Positions 15,124-23,660 are shown, counted from the first letter of the stretch. The stretch: 64,000 bases of DNA from Paenibacillus sp. MMS20-IR301 (GCF_032302195.1 NZ_CP135275.1:7089001-7153000), one strand, 5' to 3'. Made by a program: numbers and translations. Notes: generated by a model from the letters alone, not told the origin.

Positions 15124-16314
15124 TTAGGATTGCGCGGTTTGTACGGTATCAAAGCTGATGTGATAAGTATCATCAATGGTCCAAGATCCGCTCTCGGATT
15201 TGAACATAATGAATATAAGTGACTGGGTATAGTTCTCTCCGGACTCACCGTCTTTAATGGATACTTCTGTGTAGACAGCTGCTTCGTCATCGGAGTAGTA
15301 ATAGATATTGGCTGTACCCAGTGAATAACTGAGATCGTAGGTATCGAACAGCGCCTGAAGATCGGCTTTGGCGGCAGCATCATAATCCTCACCATAGGAG
15401 GTCATCAGTGCCATTGTTGCATCCACATTCTGAGCGCCCATGTACTGGTAGTATTTGCTGAGAGTATCCTTAATCACAGCCGCATCACCTTGCGGAAGCA
15501 CAGCCGGCTTCATGCCTGCTTCGCGGGTCAGGAGTACAGTGGATTCCTGAACCTCCATATCGGAGATCTTCCATTCCCCGTTCCTGCGGACCAGCGTATA
15601 CAAATATTCAAACCGTTCATCCGGTGTATAGTAACCGCCGGTACGGATGTTAGTCTCCACCGTGTAGACCGTAGCCTCATCTCCGGCCAGACTCAGAATC
15701 TTAAGACTCTCAATAGTATTCTTGAGATCATAGGCCTGGAACAGGGAATTCATATCTGCTACAGAATTCATATTATCAGATTCGGAATCTACCAGAGAAT
15801 AAAAGCTGATTGCTTTCTCTTCATTATAATATTTGTTGGACAACTGAATAAGAGCTGTAATCTCCGCCTGATCGGTGGAAGCAGACTTGGGTACGGTAAT
15901 TTTAACGCTGCGGCTTGCGGAATCCCAGAGCGCTGTACCGCCGGTGGCCTCGGCAATGAAACGCAAGGGTATGTAAGTGGTACCCGCTGCGGCGACTGGG
16001 GCAACGGTAAGCTGCTTGACGGTACCGTTAACGGTTGCCCGCTTGCTGCCGACCTTAAGGCTGATATTCAGGGTTGCTCCTGTGCCGGTAACCGTTCCTG
16101 TCTTGGCATCCCACAGTACCTGCAGTCCCAGCTGTTCAAAAATTACACGGAAAGGCACGAGCACGGTGTTATCCTTCAGATACGGCGTTCCCGCCGGGAA
16201 GGACAGAGTAGTGCCGTTTATGTAGACTTTGATGGGCTTCTCCGCCGCAAATGCAGGAACGGCCAGCATGAGGGCCAGCAGGGTGATGCCTATCATGGAT
16301 AGTAGTTTTTTCAA
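15124..16314 (-). CDS. Secreted protein with copper-amine-oxidase-type stalk domain
   Basis: This 396-residue secreted protein has a signal peptide ending near AFAAEK (about residue 25). A stalk domain of the Paenibacillus copper amine oxidase N-terminal type follows (about 28-140: VPFRVIFEQLG, YIPLRFIAEATGG). Then come two related alpha+beta segments (about 155-270 and 285-395) resembling NTF2-like or DUF4878 folds (SNKYYNEEKAISFYSLVDS, GEWKISDMEV, GSWTIDDTYH). The TTG at 16314 is preferred over the upstream TTG because AAAGGAG sits 8 bases before it. No enzymatic residues are evident. It precedes the S41 protease with a short gap, so the two may share an envelope role. Confidence 0.78.
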   Translation of the reverse strand: MKKLLSMIGITLLALMLAVPAFAAEKPIKVYINGTTLSFPAGTPYLKDNTVLVPFRVIFEQLGLQVLWDAKTGTVTGTGATLNISLKVGSKRATVNGTVKQLTVAPVAAAGTTYIPLRFIAEATGGTALWDSASRSVKITVPKSASTDQAEITALIQLSNKYYNEEKAISFYSLVDSESDNMNSVADMNSLFQAYDLKNTIESLKILSLAGDEATVYTVETNIRTGGYYTPDERFEYLYTLVRRNGEWKISDMEVQESTVLLTREAGMKPAVLPQGDAAVIKDTLSKYYQYMGAQNVDATMALMTSYGEDYDAAAKADLQALFDTYDLSYSLGTANIYYYSDDEAAVYTEVSIKDGESGENYTQSLIFIMFKSESGSWTIDDTYHISFDTVQTAQS

Positions 16315-16358
16315 TAGATTCGCTCCTTTTAATTTAACAATCTTTGTCAAATAGATTT

Positions 16359-16388
16359 ATTATACCATTTGAAAATTCTCTCTGTCTA
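16359..16388 (-). promoter_or_regulatory. Sigma-A promoter for the stalk-domain/S41 operon
   Basis: On the reverse strand, TAGACA (16383-16388) and TATAAT (16359-16364) are separated by 18 bases, 45 bases upstream of the start codon. Confidence 0.75.
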
Positions 16389-16440
16389 TTTAATCTGCCA
16401 GATATTCCGGAGGGCGGCAGGCCTCCCGGCAACCGGCACA

Positions 16441-16475
16441 ATAAAGCCGGAGAGGCGGGGCATCTCCGGCTTTAT
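16441..16475 (-). terminator. Terminator after NAD kinase
   Basis: ATAAAGCCGGAGA and TCTCCGGCTTTAT form a stem of about 13 bp. A modest T-rich tail lies on the reverse strand, 60 bases past the nadK stop. Confidence 0.7.
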
Positions 16476-16533
16476 GAAGTAGAAGACAGATGTGTTATTC
16501 AGCCCGGATGTCTTCTGTTTCTTCATGCAGACT

Positions 16534-17331
16534 TCAGATCAGAAATGCATCACGGACACGGTTCCAGAACGGGAAGGGGCGGTAGCGGGCGAAGCTGATT
16601 TTTTTGTCAGACACCTGGCAGCGTACGGAGATCAGGTCATCCACAGGGATGTTATTGTGATCTATCGTGAGCAGCAGGCGCTGATCCTTGCGCGAGAAAA
16701 TATCACAGTGATGGTGCTTCGGCAGCAGCAGCGGCGAGCCCATGGTCCGGAATACCCGGTTATTAATCGAAGCAATTTCCGAAATCTGCAGCGCTTCAAT
16801 CGTAGGATGCACCATCGCACCCCCGAGGCTTTTGTTATATGCGGTACTGCCTGACGGTGTGGAGATGCACAGACCGTCACCGCGGAACATTTCAAAGGTT
16901 ACATCGTTGATATCCACCTGAATAACAACTGTTCCGTCTACTCCCTTGAGCGTGAATTCGTTCAGGGCAATATGCGAGCTGGAACCGGATTTCTTATGAA
17001 TCTCCAGTTCAAGCAGCGGATACTTGACCATACGCGGGTTATGCGGTCCGATATCCCCGCACATATAATCAATCAGGGTAGGCAGTTCCTCGGCCTGCCA
17101 GTCCGCATAGAATCCCAGGTGGCCGGTATGCACGCCGACAAAGGCCAGATTCGGAATCTGATCAATGAACGTGTGAAAAGCATGCAGCATCGTGCCGTCT
17201 CCGCCAATCGATATCACGATTTCCGGAGATTTGGCATCCAGCTCCAGATTCCGCTCCGCCGCCAGCTTGTGAAATTGCTCCGCTAGTTGGATGGACAATT
17301 CATCTCCGCGGTCCAGAACATAATATCTCAA
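16534..17331 (-). CDS. nadK: NAD kinase
   Basis: This enzyme phosphorylates NAD to NADP with ATP or polyphosphate in the cytosol. The 265-residue length is typical. Diagnostic motifs are GGDG at 43-46, the NE pair near 124, and GDGLCISTPSGSTAYN at 151-166. The C-terminal FARYRPFPFW is characteristic of the Bacillus PpnKA-type enzyme. The start is TTG at 17331 with AAAGGAG about 10 bases upstream. It is transcribed alone, with a hairpin after it. Confidence 0.95.
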   Translation of the reverse strand: MRYYVLDRGDELSIQLAEQFHKLAAERNLELDAKSPEIVISIGGDGTMLHAFHTFIDQIPNLAFVGVHTGHLGFYADWQAEELPTLIDYMCGDIGPHNPRMVKYPLLELEIHKKSGSSSHIALNEFTLKGVDGTVVIQVDINDVTFEMFRGDGLCISTPSGSTAYNKSLGGAMVHPTIEALQISEIASINNRVFRTMGSPLLLPKHHHCDIFSRKDQRLLLTIDHNNIPVDDLISVRCQVSDKKISFARYRPFPFWNRVRDAFLI

Positions 17332-17456
17332 GATGTACAGGCTCCTTTGTATAATTCAGTCATACACCGATCATAATCAATCTTGAACCGGAACACAATA
17401 TTCAGGGATCTTAAAGTCCCTAAAATTGCAGCTGCCGGTTGACCGGATGTACGGGA

Positions 17457-18788
17457 TTACCTGTGGCCGGGCGGACGGCGGAGCTTGCCGAGCAGCAGAA
17501 TCAGCAGAGAGAGCAGCAGCATGAATGCCAGCAGAAGGCAAAGCAGGCTGAGGCTGCTGAGCAGGCCGGATTCGGGTGAAGCCAGACCGGCAGCGGCGGG
17601 CAGCGTGCTGAAATACGCTGCCAGGCGTGAGCCGGTTACGGGCTTCCACAGCAGGAGCACAAGACCGGAAGAGAGCAGCGCGTGCACGGTCCGGGCCGCC
17701 ATGAACGGAAGATAGCGCAGGCCGGTGCCGTTCAGGATGCTGGCTACCTGGGCGTGGACAGATAATCCGCCCCAGGAGAGGATACAGGCGGCAGCCGCAG
17801 CCTTGAACTGCAGCGGCAGCGCTGCGCCGGCTTCTCCGGCAGAGCGGGCACCGAGCGTCACTTCGAATAATCCGCTCACGAGAGCGGAGGACAGCCCCTG
17901 GGGGAATCCGGCCAGGGACAGCAGCCAGCCGGTAACGCTGAACAGGGTGGACATAATTCCGGCGCGGGCGAGCAGCTCCATCAGCACATTGAAGAATACA
18001 ACCAGGCCGCCGACGACAATAATAAGCTGCAGCGACGACTGAACCGCATTCTTCAGCAGTTCCCCGAAGCTCCGGCCGTCCTGGCGGCGGGCGGCGGCCA
18101 TGGCATTCAGCGCGGTGCGCAGCCGCCCGGAGCCTTGTCCGGCCGGTCCAGCGGGATTAACCGCCGCCTTGGCCGGAAGTCCGGAGTCCGGGAGATCGTT
18201 ACGGCCGTGGAATTTCATGAGCAGACCCACGATGAAGCCGCCCCCGTAATGGGCAAGGGCCAGCACCAGCCCGAGCGAGGCATCGTGAAAGAAGCCGACC
18301 GACACAGCGCCCAGCAGAAAAATCGGATCCGAGGAGGTTGTAAAAGCCACCAGCCGTTCCCCTTCAAGCCTGCTGATCATTCCCTGCTCCCGCAGCTTGG
18401 CCGTCAACTTGGCGCCTACGGGATAGCCCGACACATAGCCCATGGCTGCGACAAATCCGCCGCTGCCGGGAATATTGAAGAGCGGACGCATCAGCGGATC
18501 CAGCAGGGCGCCGAAGAGATGGACGATGCCGAAGCCCAGCATAATTTCGGATATGACAAAGAACGGGAACAAGGAGGGAAACAGTACATCCCACCAGACG
18601 GACAGCCCGCGCAGTGCTGCATCCAGAGAGCTTGCCGGATGGATCAGCATCAGCAGCATGCAGCCTGCCAGCAGAGCGCCGAGCAGCGGACCGGACGCTT
18701 TAAAAGATAAGAAATCAAATATGCTGTGCCATAAATGTTCCTTATCACTTGAAGGATGGCGTAGCCGATTCTGCTTGTTCAGTGTCAT
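17457..18788 (-). CDS. ylbJ: Sporulation integral membrane protein YlbJ-like
   Basis: This 443-residue polytopic membrane protein has nucleoside-recognition (Gate) type repeats, as in YlbJ and SpoIIIM-like sporulation proteins. Conserved features are WWDVLFPSLFPFFVISE, GYVSGYPVGAKL and TTSSDPIFLLGAVSVG in the first half and the mirrored ILSWGGLSVHAQVASIL in the second. About eight to ten membrane helices are visible. The ATG at 18788 is chosen over an upstream start because GGAGGG precedes it. Residues 4-30 are coded by a shortened family-1 dispersed repeat, giving KQNRLRHPS like the M23 protein. An Ala/Gly-rich cytosolic loop (about 225-260) is longer than I would expect. It is probably expressed during sporulation. 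Confidence 0.82.
   Translation of the reverse strand: MTLNKQNRLRHPSSDKEHLWHSIFDFLSFKASGPLLGALLAGCMLLMLIHPASSLDAALRGLSVWWDVLFPSLFPFFVISEIMLGFGIVHLFGALLDPLMRPLFNIPGSGGFVAAMGYVSGYPVGAKLTAKLREQGMISRLEGERLVAFTTSSDPIFLLGAVSVGFFHDASLGLVLALAHYGGGFIVGLLMKFHGRNDLPDSGLPAKAAVNPAGPAGQGSGRLRTALNAMAAARRQDGRSFGELLKNAVQSSLQLIIVVGGLVVFFNVLMELLARAGIMSTLFSVTGWLLSLAGFPQGLSSALVSGLFEVTLGARSAGEAGAALPLQFKAAAAACILSWGGLSVHAQVASILNGTGLRYLPFMAARTVHALLSSGLVLLLWKPVTGSRLAAYFSTLPAAAGLASPESGLLSSLSLLCLLLAFMLLLSLLILLLGKLRRPPGHR
18727..18778 (-). repeat. Dispersed palindromic repeat, family 1, shortened coding copy
   Basis: GCCATAAAT, TCCTTAT and GAAGGATGGCGTAGCCG match the M23-gene copy. About 24 bases of the central palindrome are missing, and the reading frame is kept. 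Confidence 0.75.
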
Positions 18789-18953
18789 ATTGCTCCCTCC
18801 AGTTCTATGCTTAGTTGTATGCCGCAGTAGGGACAAACATCACAAAAAAAACCGGAAAGCGGTTACATTTTACGGTGCTTTTTCGCTGAAATTATGATAA
18901 AATAAAAATTAATTAATGCACATCTTAATCTAAAATGATTTCGGGATGGAGTG

Positions 18954-19055
18954 ATGGTGATGAGTGTAGTTGCCGGAGTTCTGGTTTGTGCCTTTGTATA
19001 TGTAATCCGGGTCTCGCTTGTCCCGCCCGGTGATGAAGAATTTAGAACCTACTAG
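18954..19055 (+). CDS. 33-residue single-span membrane protein
   Basis: ATG 18954 follows GGATGGAG and opens a 33-codon frame ending TAG 19053-19055. The product has one hydrophobic helix (SVVAGVLVCAFVYVIRVSL) and an acidic tail (PPGDEEFRTY). A canonical terminator follows 10 bases later, which makes a real transcription unit likely. I do not recognise a family. Small spore or membrane peptides of this kind are often missed. Confidence 0.5.
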   Translation: MVMSVVAGVLVCAFVYVIRVSLVPPGDEEFRTY

Positions 19056-19065
19056 AATATGTCAC

Positions 19066-19098
19066 GGGTGCCGGACTCAGGTTCGGCATCCTTTTTTT
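19066..19098 (+). terminator. Terminator after the 33-residue gene
   Basis: GGTGCCG pairs with CGGCATCC (one bulge), followed by seven T residues. Confidence 0.8.
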
Positions 19099-19144
19099 AT
19101 GATAAATTCAGATCTGTTTTTGGGCCCATGCAGAGCACCCGGGT

Positions 19145-19184
19145 CAACTTTGAAGCTAAAGCCCCACTTTACGGAGGCATTTTG
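19145..19184 (+). repeat. Dispersed repeat, family 2, copy 1
   Basis: AACTTTGAAGCTAAAGCCCC and the following ACTTTACGGAGG match the copies at 26768 (same strand) and 48261 (opposite strand) over about 30 bases. The core is GAAGCCAAAGCCCCACTTT followed by a GGGG hairpin arm. Confidence 0.7.
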
Positions 19185-19221
19185 GTGCTAATCGATGCAA
19201 GTATCACCGGGCATTTTTTGG

Positions 19222-19227
19222 TATAAT
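19222..19227 (+). promoter_or_regulatory. -10 element upstream of the globin gene
   Basis: TATAAT at 19222-19227 lies 49 bases before the globin start. The -35 region is not clear. Confidence 0.4.
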
Positions 19228-19275
19228 AAGTGCAGGCTGCCTGTCAAATTTGAATGAAAGAAGGCTGAACCTCCA

Positions 19276-19659
19276 ATGAATCATCAAGAAAGCCTGTTTG
19301 ATAAGCTGGGAGGTGCCGGGGGCGTTCACCGCCTGGTGGAAGTGTTCTACTCCAAGGTACAGCTGCATCCACAGCTTAGCCCATTATTTCCTGAAGATAT
19401 CACACCTGTGATGGAGAAGCAGTATCAGTTCTTAAGCCAGTTCTTTGGCGGGCCGGCACTTTACTCGCAGGAGCACGGCCATCCTATGATGAGAGCCAGG
19501 CATATGCATATTCCGATTACACCGGAACTGGCGGATGATTGGCTGGGCTGTATGAAGGAAGCGCTGGAGGAGACAGGTGTAGAGGAGCCTTTGCGCTCAT
19601 TTGTGCTCAGCCGGCTGGCGGGTCCTGCGCATCATTTTGTCAACATGCCCCGTGAATAA
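19276..19659 (+). CDS. Group II truncated haemoglobin
   Basis: This 127-residue haem protein binds oxygen or NO in the cytosol and resembles Bacillus YjbI (trHbO). Visible features are the N-terminal FDKLGGAGGVHRLVEVFY, the GG motif in QFFGGP, the proximal His in the RARHMHI segment (about residues 75-81) and the conserved Trp in ADDWLGCM. The ATG follows AAGAAGG. The DUF2225 gene begins 27 bases after its stop, so the pair probably shares a transcript. A role in oxygen or nitrosative stress is family knowledge. Confidence 0.92.
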   Translation: MNHQESLFDKLGGAGGVHRLVEVFYSKVQLHPQLSPLFPEDITPVMEKQYQFLSQFFGGPALYSQEHGHPMMRARHMHIPITPELADDWLGCMKEALEETGVEEPLRSFVLSRLAGPAHHFVNMPRE

Positions 19660-19686
19660 GAGTTGTTGTGAAAGGATGAGGGCATT

Positions 19687-20391
19687 TTGCCGGATTTAAT
19701 ACCCCTGTACGCTATTAAGGTTACATGCTGCAACTGTGAACATGAATTTACAACATCAAGAGTGCGTCCCAGCCTGAAAAAAGCGATCCGCCGGGATGCG
19801 GACTTCTGCTCGTACTATAAGGATGAGAATCCCGACTATTATGTCGTGCGTGTGTGTCCGAAATGCGGGTTTGCTTCCACGGAGAATTCCGCGGATAAAC
19901 TGGCTGACTGGCAGCGCAAGTCATTTGACGCGCAGGTGGGTAACCGCTGGACAACCCGTGATTTCGGTGAGAAGCGCAGCTGGGAAGTAGCTCTGGAGAC
20001 GTACAAGCTGGCGCTGATCTGCGCCCAGAGCATTAAGGATAAGGAACGGATTATTGCGAGCCTGCTTCATCATATTGCCTGGATGTACAGGTACAAGGGG
20101 GACACAGTCCAGGAGCAGCGCTTCCTGCGTTATTCGCTTGAGGAGTACGTACGCGTCTTCGAGAATGATTCCTTGGGCGGAAATGATGCCCGGCTGATGT
20201 ATCTGATCGGGGAGCTGAACCGCCGCCTCGGCGAATACCCCACCGCGGTCAAGTGGTTCTCCCGCCTGATTAACGACCAGCGCATTACGGATGCGGCAAT
20301 GATCCGGGCTGCGCGTGAACAGTGGGCCATTCTGCGGGAGCAGATGCGCGGGGAAGATATTGATCCTGACGGGCTTCCTGCAGGTACATAG
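19687..20391 (+). CDS. DUF2225 zinc-ribbon protein with TPR-like C-terminus
   Basis: This 234-residue cytosolic protein opens with two cysteine clusters (CCNC near 15-18 and CPKC near 58-61) that probably hold zinc, separated by a basic segment. The C-terminal half is a helical TPR-like array (YKLALICAQ, LRYSLEEY, YPTAVKWFSRL). This matches the DUF2225 family as I recognise it; no biochemical role is known to me. The TTG start at 19687 follows AAAGGATGAGGG. It is probably co-transcribed with the globin gene and is followed by a long hairpin. Confidence 0.82.
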   Translation: MPDLIPLYAIKVTCCNCEHEFTTSRVRPSLKKAIRRDADFCSYYKDENPDYYVVRVCPKCGFASTENSADKLADWQRKSFDAQVGNRWTTRDFGEKRSWEVALETYKLALICAQSIKDKERIIASLLHHIAWMYRYKGDTVQEQRFLRYSLEEYVRVFENDSLGGNDARLMYLIGELNRRLGEYPTAVKWFSRLINDQRITDAAMIRAAREQWAILREQMRGEDIDPDGLPAGT

Positions 20392-20434
20392 CACTCTCAA
20401 GCAGCCTGCTCACAGCCGGAACTGCTTGCAGGTA

Positions 20435-20468
20435 AAAGGCGCAGAAGAGGATTTTCTTCTGCGCCTTT
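20435..20468. terminator. Hairpin between convergent genes
   Basis: AAAGGCGCAGAAGA and TCTTCTGCGCCTTT form a perfect 14-bp stem. T runs are short on both strands, so it may serve both genes weakly. Confidence 0.7.
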
Positions 20469-20513
20469 CCGGGGGCAAAGCTATAGTTAGAGCTGCTGCT
20501 CTTTGACTGCAGG

Positions 20514-20744
20514 TTAGCGGACAGCCCGGTCGAATAGCAGATAGTCGGCATCATTGTCGATGACCGTCGGGCTTGCGCTGCAGCAGGGGAAGACGAGCAG
20601 CTTTTTTTTGCCGTCACGGACGTTCTGCAGCTCTTTGGGCTTCATTGGCAGAAGCACGTTCTCCCGGTCACAGAACGGGCAATACTGGACGTACATATCT
20701 CCCAGAATAATGTCATAAGGCCAGGTGTGGCTGAAGGGGATCAT
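20514..20744 (-). CDS. Small cysteine-containing hypothetical protein
   Basis: This 76-residue protein has a YCPFCDRENVLLP motif near residue 21 and a second CC pair near residue 54 (VFPCCSAS), which together could form a zinc site. Its ATG overlaps the stop of the upstream yycC-like gene (ATGA at 20741-20744), so the two are translationally coupled. No catalytic motif is seen. The function is unknown. Confidence 0.65.
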   Translation of the reverse strand: MIPFSHTWPYDIILGDMYVQYCPFCDRENVLLPMKPKELQNVRDGKKKLLVFPCCSASPTVIDNDADYLLFDRAVR

Positions 20745-20932
20745 TGCTTGTCCTTCTCCGGAGACGGGGCGGCTGCGCCGCCTTCAGCTGGCTGTGCGTC
20801 TTGCTTCTTTGACAGTTCAGCAATTTTTTGCAGCAGGATATGTTGGGGCATATGCATCAGGTGTTCCAGCGGAACGCCGAGTTGTTTGGATAGTGTAATG
20901 GCCGTTTCCGGCGATATTTGCAGTGGCTTCAC
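20741..20932 (-). CDS. yycC: YycC-like small protein
   Basis: This 63-residue protein (MKPLQISPETAITLSKQLG, then LEHLMHMPQHILLQKI) resembles Bacillus YycC in its first 45 residues. The tail is Ala/Pro/Glu-rich. The GTG start at 20932 follows AAGGAGG at good spacing. It leads a two-gene operon with the cysteine-containing protein and is divergent from oligoendopeptidase F. The helix-turn pattern might suggest nucleic-acid or protein binding, but no function is established. Confidence 0.7.
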   Translation of the reverse strand: MKPLQISPETAITLSKQLGVPLEHLMHMPQHILLQKIAELSKKQDAQPAEGGAAAPSPEKDKQ

Positions 20933-21040
20933 AAGGATTACCTCCTTAAAATTTATGCTGTAGTATTGTAATTCACTTTAACATGGCTGCAGCACAAACA
21001 CAAAGAAAACCAATCGATTACAAAGGAACGGTGAGAACAT

Positions 21041-22840
21041 ATGAAACAACCGTTATCCCTGACATGGGAACTGGAGTCTATTTTCCCGGGAGGCTCGGCA
21101 TCGCCGCAGTTTGAGCGTTTCCTTAGCAGCCTGGAAGAGGATATTGAACAATTGCGCGTGCAGGTAGCTGCTGCTGTCTCCCCGGCAGATGCTGCCGGAA
21201 CGGAGTCCTTGGACAGTGTGATTGCACTTCTGCAGAGCTGCGCCGGACGCCTTACACAGGCTGCTGAATTCGCAGGATGTCTGGGTGCACAGAACCAGCA
21301 GGACAAAGGAGCTGTGAGGCTGTCAGCGAAGGTAACCGGCATGCGCGCCGGATATGAAGGCATCAGCGCTGCTTTTGACAACGTGCTGCGCCAGACTGCG
21401 GATGCGGTATGGACGGAGTGGATGGCCCGGCCGGAGATTGCCCCTTTGAAATTCGTCCTCAGTGAGAGCCGGAATCTGGCCCGTGAGAAGATGAGCCCGG
21501 AGCTTGAGAGTCTGGCGCTTGAGCTTGCCGTTGACGGGTATCATGGCTGGAGCGAGCACTATGAGACGATCGTCAGCTCCATTCAGATTCCATTTGAGGA
21601 CGGGGAAGGAATGAAGCTGCTGTCTGCCGGGCAAGCCTTCAACAAGCTGAGTGATGAGGACCCGGAAATCCGCAGCACCGTGTTCCGCAAATGGGAAGAG
21701 GCGTGGGGCGGTGCTGCCGATTATTGCGCCGACACGCTTAACCATCTGGCCGGCTTCCGCCTGAAGCTGTATAAGGGGCGCGGCTGGGAGGATGTGCTGA
21801 AGGAGCCGCTCGGCATCAACCGGATGACCCGTGAGAGCCTTGACATGATGTGGCAGGTTATTACGAAGAGTAAGCCGGCGCTCGTATCCTATCTGCAGCG
21901 CAAGGCGGAGATCCTGGGCCTGGAATCTCTTGCCTGGACCGACGTGGAGGCGCCTGTCGGCAAGTCCTCCGGCAAAATTCCTTATGAAGAAGCGGCAAAC
22001 GACATTGTTACCCAATTCCGCAAATTCAGTCCGAAGCTGGCGGACTTCGCCGAGCGCGCTTTCGACAATAACTGGATTGAGGTGGAAGACCGCGCAGCCA
22101 AACGTCCGGGAGGCTTCTGCGTATCCTTCCCTGAGAGCAAGGAATCCCGTATATTCATGACCTACAGCGGTACTCCGTCCAATGTGTCTACCCTTGCCCA
22201 TGAGCTGGGCCATGCTTATCATTCGTTCCTGCTGGATGACCAGCCGCTGTTCAACCAGAATTACGCGATGAATGTTGCCGAGACGGCCTCAACCTTCGCG
22301 GAGGTTATTGTAGCTGATGCCCAGGTGAAATCAGCCGGAAGCAGCGAAGAGAAGCTGGCGCTGCTCGAAGCGAAGATTCAGAACAGCGTAGCATTCTTTA
22401 TGAATATCCATGCCCGATTCCTGTTTGAGACCCGCTTCTATGAGAAACGCAAGGCCGGACTGGTCAGCAGCGAGGAATTGTCTGCCCTGATGGAAGAAGC
22501 GCAGAAGGAAGCCTTCTGCGGTGTGCTGTCGGAGTATCATCCGCATTTCTGGGCCTCCAAGCTGCATTTCTATATTACCGATGTGCCGTTCTATAATTTC
22601 CCGTACACCGTAGGGTATATGTTCAGCACCGGGCTGTACCGGCTCGCTCTGCAGGAAGGGCCTTCCTTCGCGGATAAATACGACAGCCTGCTGCAGGATA
22701 CAGGGGTTATGACCCTTGAGGATCTCGTAGCGAAGCATCTCGGCGTTGACCTGTCGCAGCCTGAGTTCTGGCAGGGGGCTGCTGATCTGATCGTGGCGGA
22801 TATCAATGAATTCCTGGAGATGACTGCGCAGCCTTCTTAA
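21041..22840 (+). CDS. pepF: Oligoendopeptidase F-type M3 metallopeptidase
   Basis: This 599-residue cytosolic zinc peptidase degrades oligopeptides. The HELGH active site is at 387-391, within TLAHELGHAYHS, and a downstream ETAST segment supplies the third ligand. The long helical N-terminal region with a WELESIFPGG start is typical of the PepF/M3B group, and the length is normal. The start is ATG 21041 with GGTGAG just upstream. A compact terminator follows at 22915. It is divergent from the yycC pair. Confidence 0.92.
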   Translation: MKQPLSLTWELESIFPGGSASPQFERFLSSLEEDIEQLRVQVAAAVSPADAAGTESLDSVIALLQSCAGRLTQAAEFAGCLGAQNQQDKGAVRLSAKVTGMRAGYEGISAAFDNVLRQTADAVWTEWMARPEIAPLKFVLSESRNLAREKMSPELESLALELAVDGYHGWSEHYETIVSSIQIPFEDGEGMKLLSAGQAFNKLSDEDPEIRSTVFRKWEEAWGGAADYCADTLNHLAGFRLKLYKGRGWEDVLKEPLGINRMTRESLDMMWQVITKSKPALVSYLQRKAEILGLESLAWTDVEAPVGKSSGKIPYEEAANDIVTQFRKFSPKLADFAERAFDNNWIEVEDRAAKRPGGFCVSFPESKESRIFMTYSGTPSNVSTLAHELGHAYHSFLLDDQPLFNQNYAMNVAETASTFAEVIVADAQVKSAGSSEEKLALLEAKIQNSVAFFMNIHARFLFETRFYEKRKAGLVSSEELSALMEEAQKEAFCGVLSEYHPHFWASKLHFYITDVPFYNFPYTVGYMFSTGLYRLALQEGPSFADKYDSLLQDTGVMTLEDLVAKHLGVDLSQPEFWQGAADLIVADINEFLEMTAQPS

Positions 22841-22914
22841 GAATTTGTCGGAATTAAGGCGAAAGCGGTTTTGTATGATGGAGCTACCAAATGTTATCTA
22901 TGGTACGAACACGC

Positions 22915-22942
22915 AAAGGTCCCGGATACGGGGCCTTTTTTA
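22915..22942 (+). terminator. Terminator after pepF
   Basis: AAAGG-t-CCCG pairs with CGGGGCCTTT, followed by a T run. Confidence 0.85.
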
Positions 22943-23166
22943 TAATGTATTTTTGTCGAATATGGGCGACAAAAGTCTGGATTTGCTCATAGAATTAAGA
23001 AAATTGCGCACTTGTAGGGATTATAACCCAATTATGTTGAATAATGTTGTACGCCCTTACTTAGTACCCTATAATGAGCCTAAAGCTTTATATAAGCCTC
23101 ACTGCAAAGCCTAAGCGGCGGCTTACAAAGCGGATTTTGTGAAGTCAGTAAAGTCAAGTCAGGAGC

Positions 23167-23211
23167 AAGTTTTGTGAAGTCAACTCAGGAACTGTCTCAC
23201 CTACAAAACTT
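23167..23211 (+). promoter_or_regulatory. Leader hairpin next to a ribosome-binding site
   Basis: AAGTTTTGT (23167-23175) pairs with ACAAAACTT (23203-23211), directly abutting TTTAGGAGG of the next gene. The preceding TTTTGTGAAGTCA is repeated 36 bases upstream, so alternative pairings are possible. Confidence 0.45.
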
Positions 23212-23225
23212 TTAGGAGGAAATAT

Positions 23226-23636
23226 ATGCTTAGAACGGAGCAACTGTCACTGGCAAGACAAATCGATCTGGTGTTCAAGGAACTGCAGGAGGAATTGTCA
23301 GGATTGACTTCCGGTACTGTATTTATACAAATCCGAAATAACGTCATCGGCAAATTCGGCATCCGCCATAATCCGCTCGCCGGGCGCAGCGGCAGCTTCA
23401 CGGCAGAGCAGGAGGGGCTTACATCAGGCCAGCAATCCTCTTTCCGGCTGATGGCTCTGGAGAGCCTGAAGTACAAGAAGCGCTGGACCCATGGTGAGAT
23501 CAGCTACGAATTTGCTGTCCGCCAGGGAATGGTGGTGGTCGATGCCACACTGGAGTCGAATTACAACATGGCGAACCTGATGATCCGTTATCCCCGCAGC
23601 AGCCATGGGGAGTCATCGGACCAGTCCTTTGCCTGA
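23226..23636 (+). CDS. Hypothetical cytosolic protein, 136 residues
   Basis: The ATG follows a perfect AGGAGG, so translation is likely. The first half has amphipathic helices (LARQIDLVFKELQEELSGL) and a strand FIQIRNNVIGKFGIRHNPL. The second half is beta-rich (WTHGEISYEFAVRQGMVVVDATLESNYNM when read in parts). It has no cysteine, signal peptide or membrane segment. I do not recognise the family. It stands alone between terminators behind a structured leader, next to the SASP gene. Confidence 0.7.
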   Translation: MLRTEQLSLARQIDLVFKELQEELSGLTSGTVFIQIRNNVIGKFGIRHNPLAGRSGSFTAEQEGLTSGQQSSFRLMALESLKYKKRWTHGEISYEFAVRQGMVVVDATLESNYNMANLMIRYPRSSHGESSDQSFA

Positions 23637-23660
23637 ATACATAAATCCCGGATAAACAAC

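Larger units (their letters stand above)
22841..23225. other. 385-bp spacer with terminator and structured leader
   Basis: The spacer holds the pepF terminator at the left, then an A/T-rich stretch without a credible gene, then a repeated TTTTGTGAAGTCA (about 23135 and 23171) and a hairpin just before the ribosome site of the next gene. An open frame at 22845-23114 has no ribosome site and runs through the terminator, so I discount it. Confidence 0.6.

Noticed and set aside
15490..16302. 270-codon open frame opposite the stalk-domain gene
   Set aside because: It has no domain and no ribosome site. The opposite frame has a signal peptide, a recognised domain and a good promoter.
22845..23114. 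89-codon open frame after pepF
   Set aside because: It passes straight through the pepF terminator, has no ribosome site and an odd composition.
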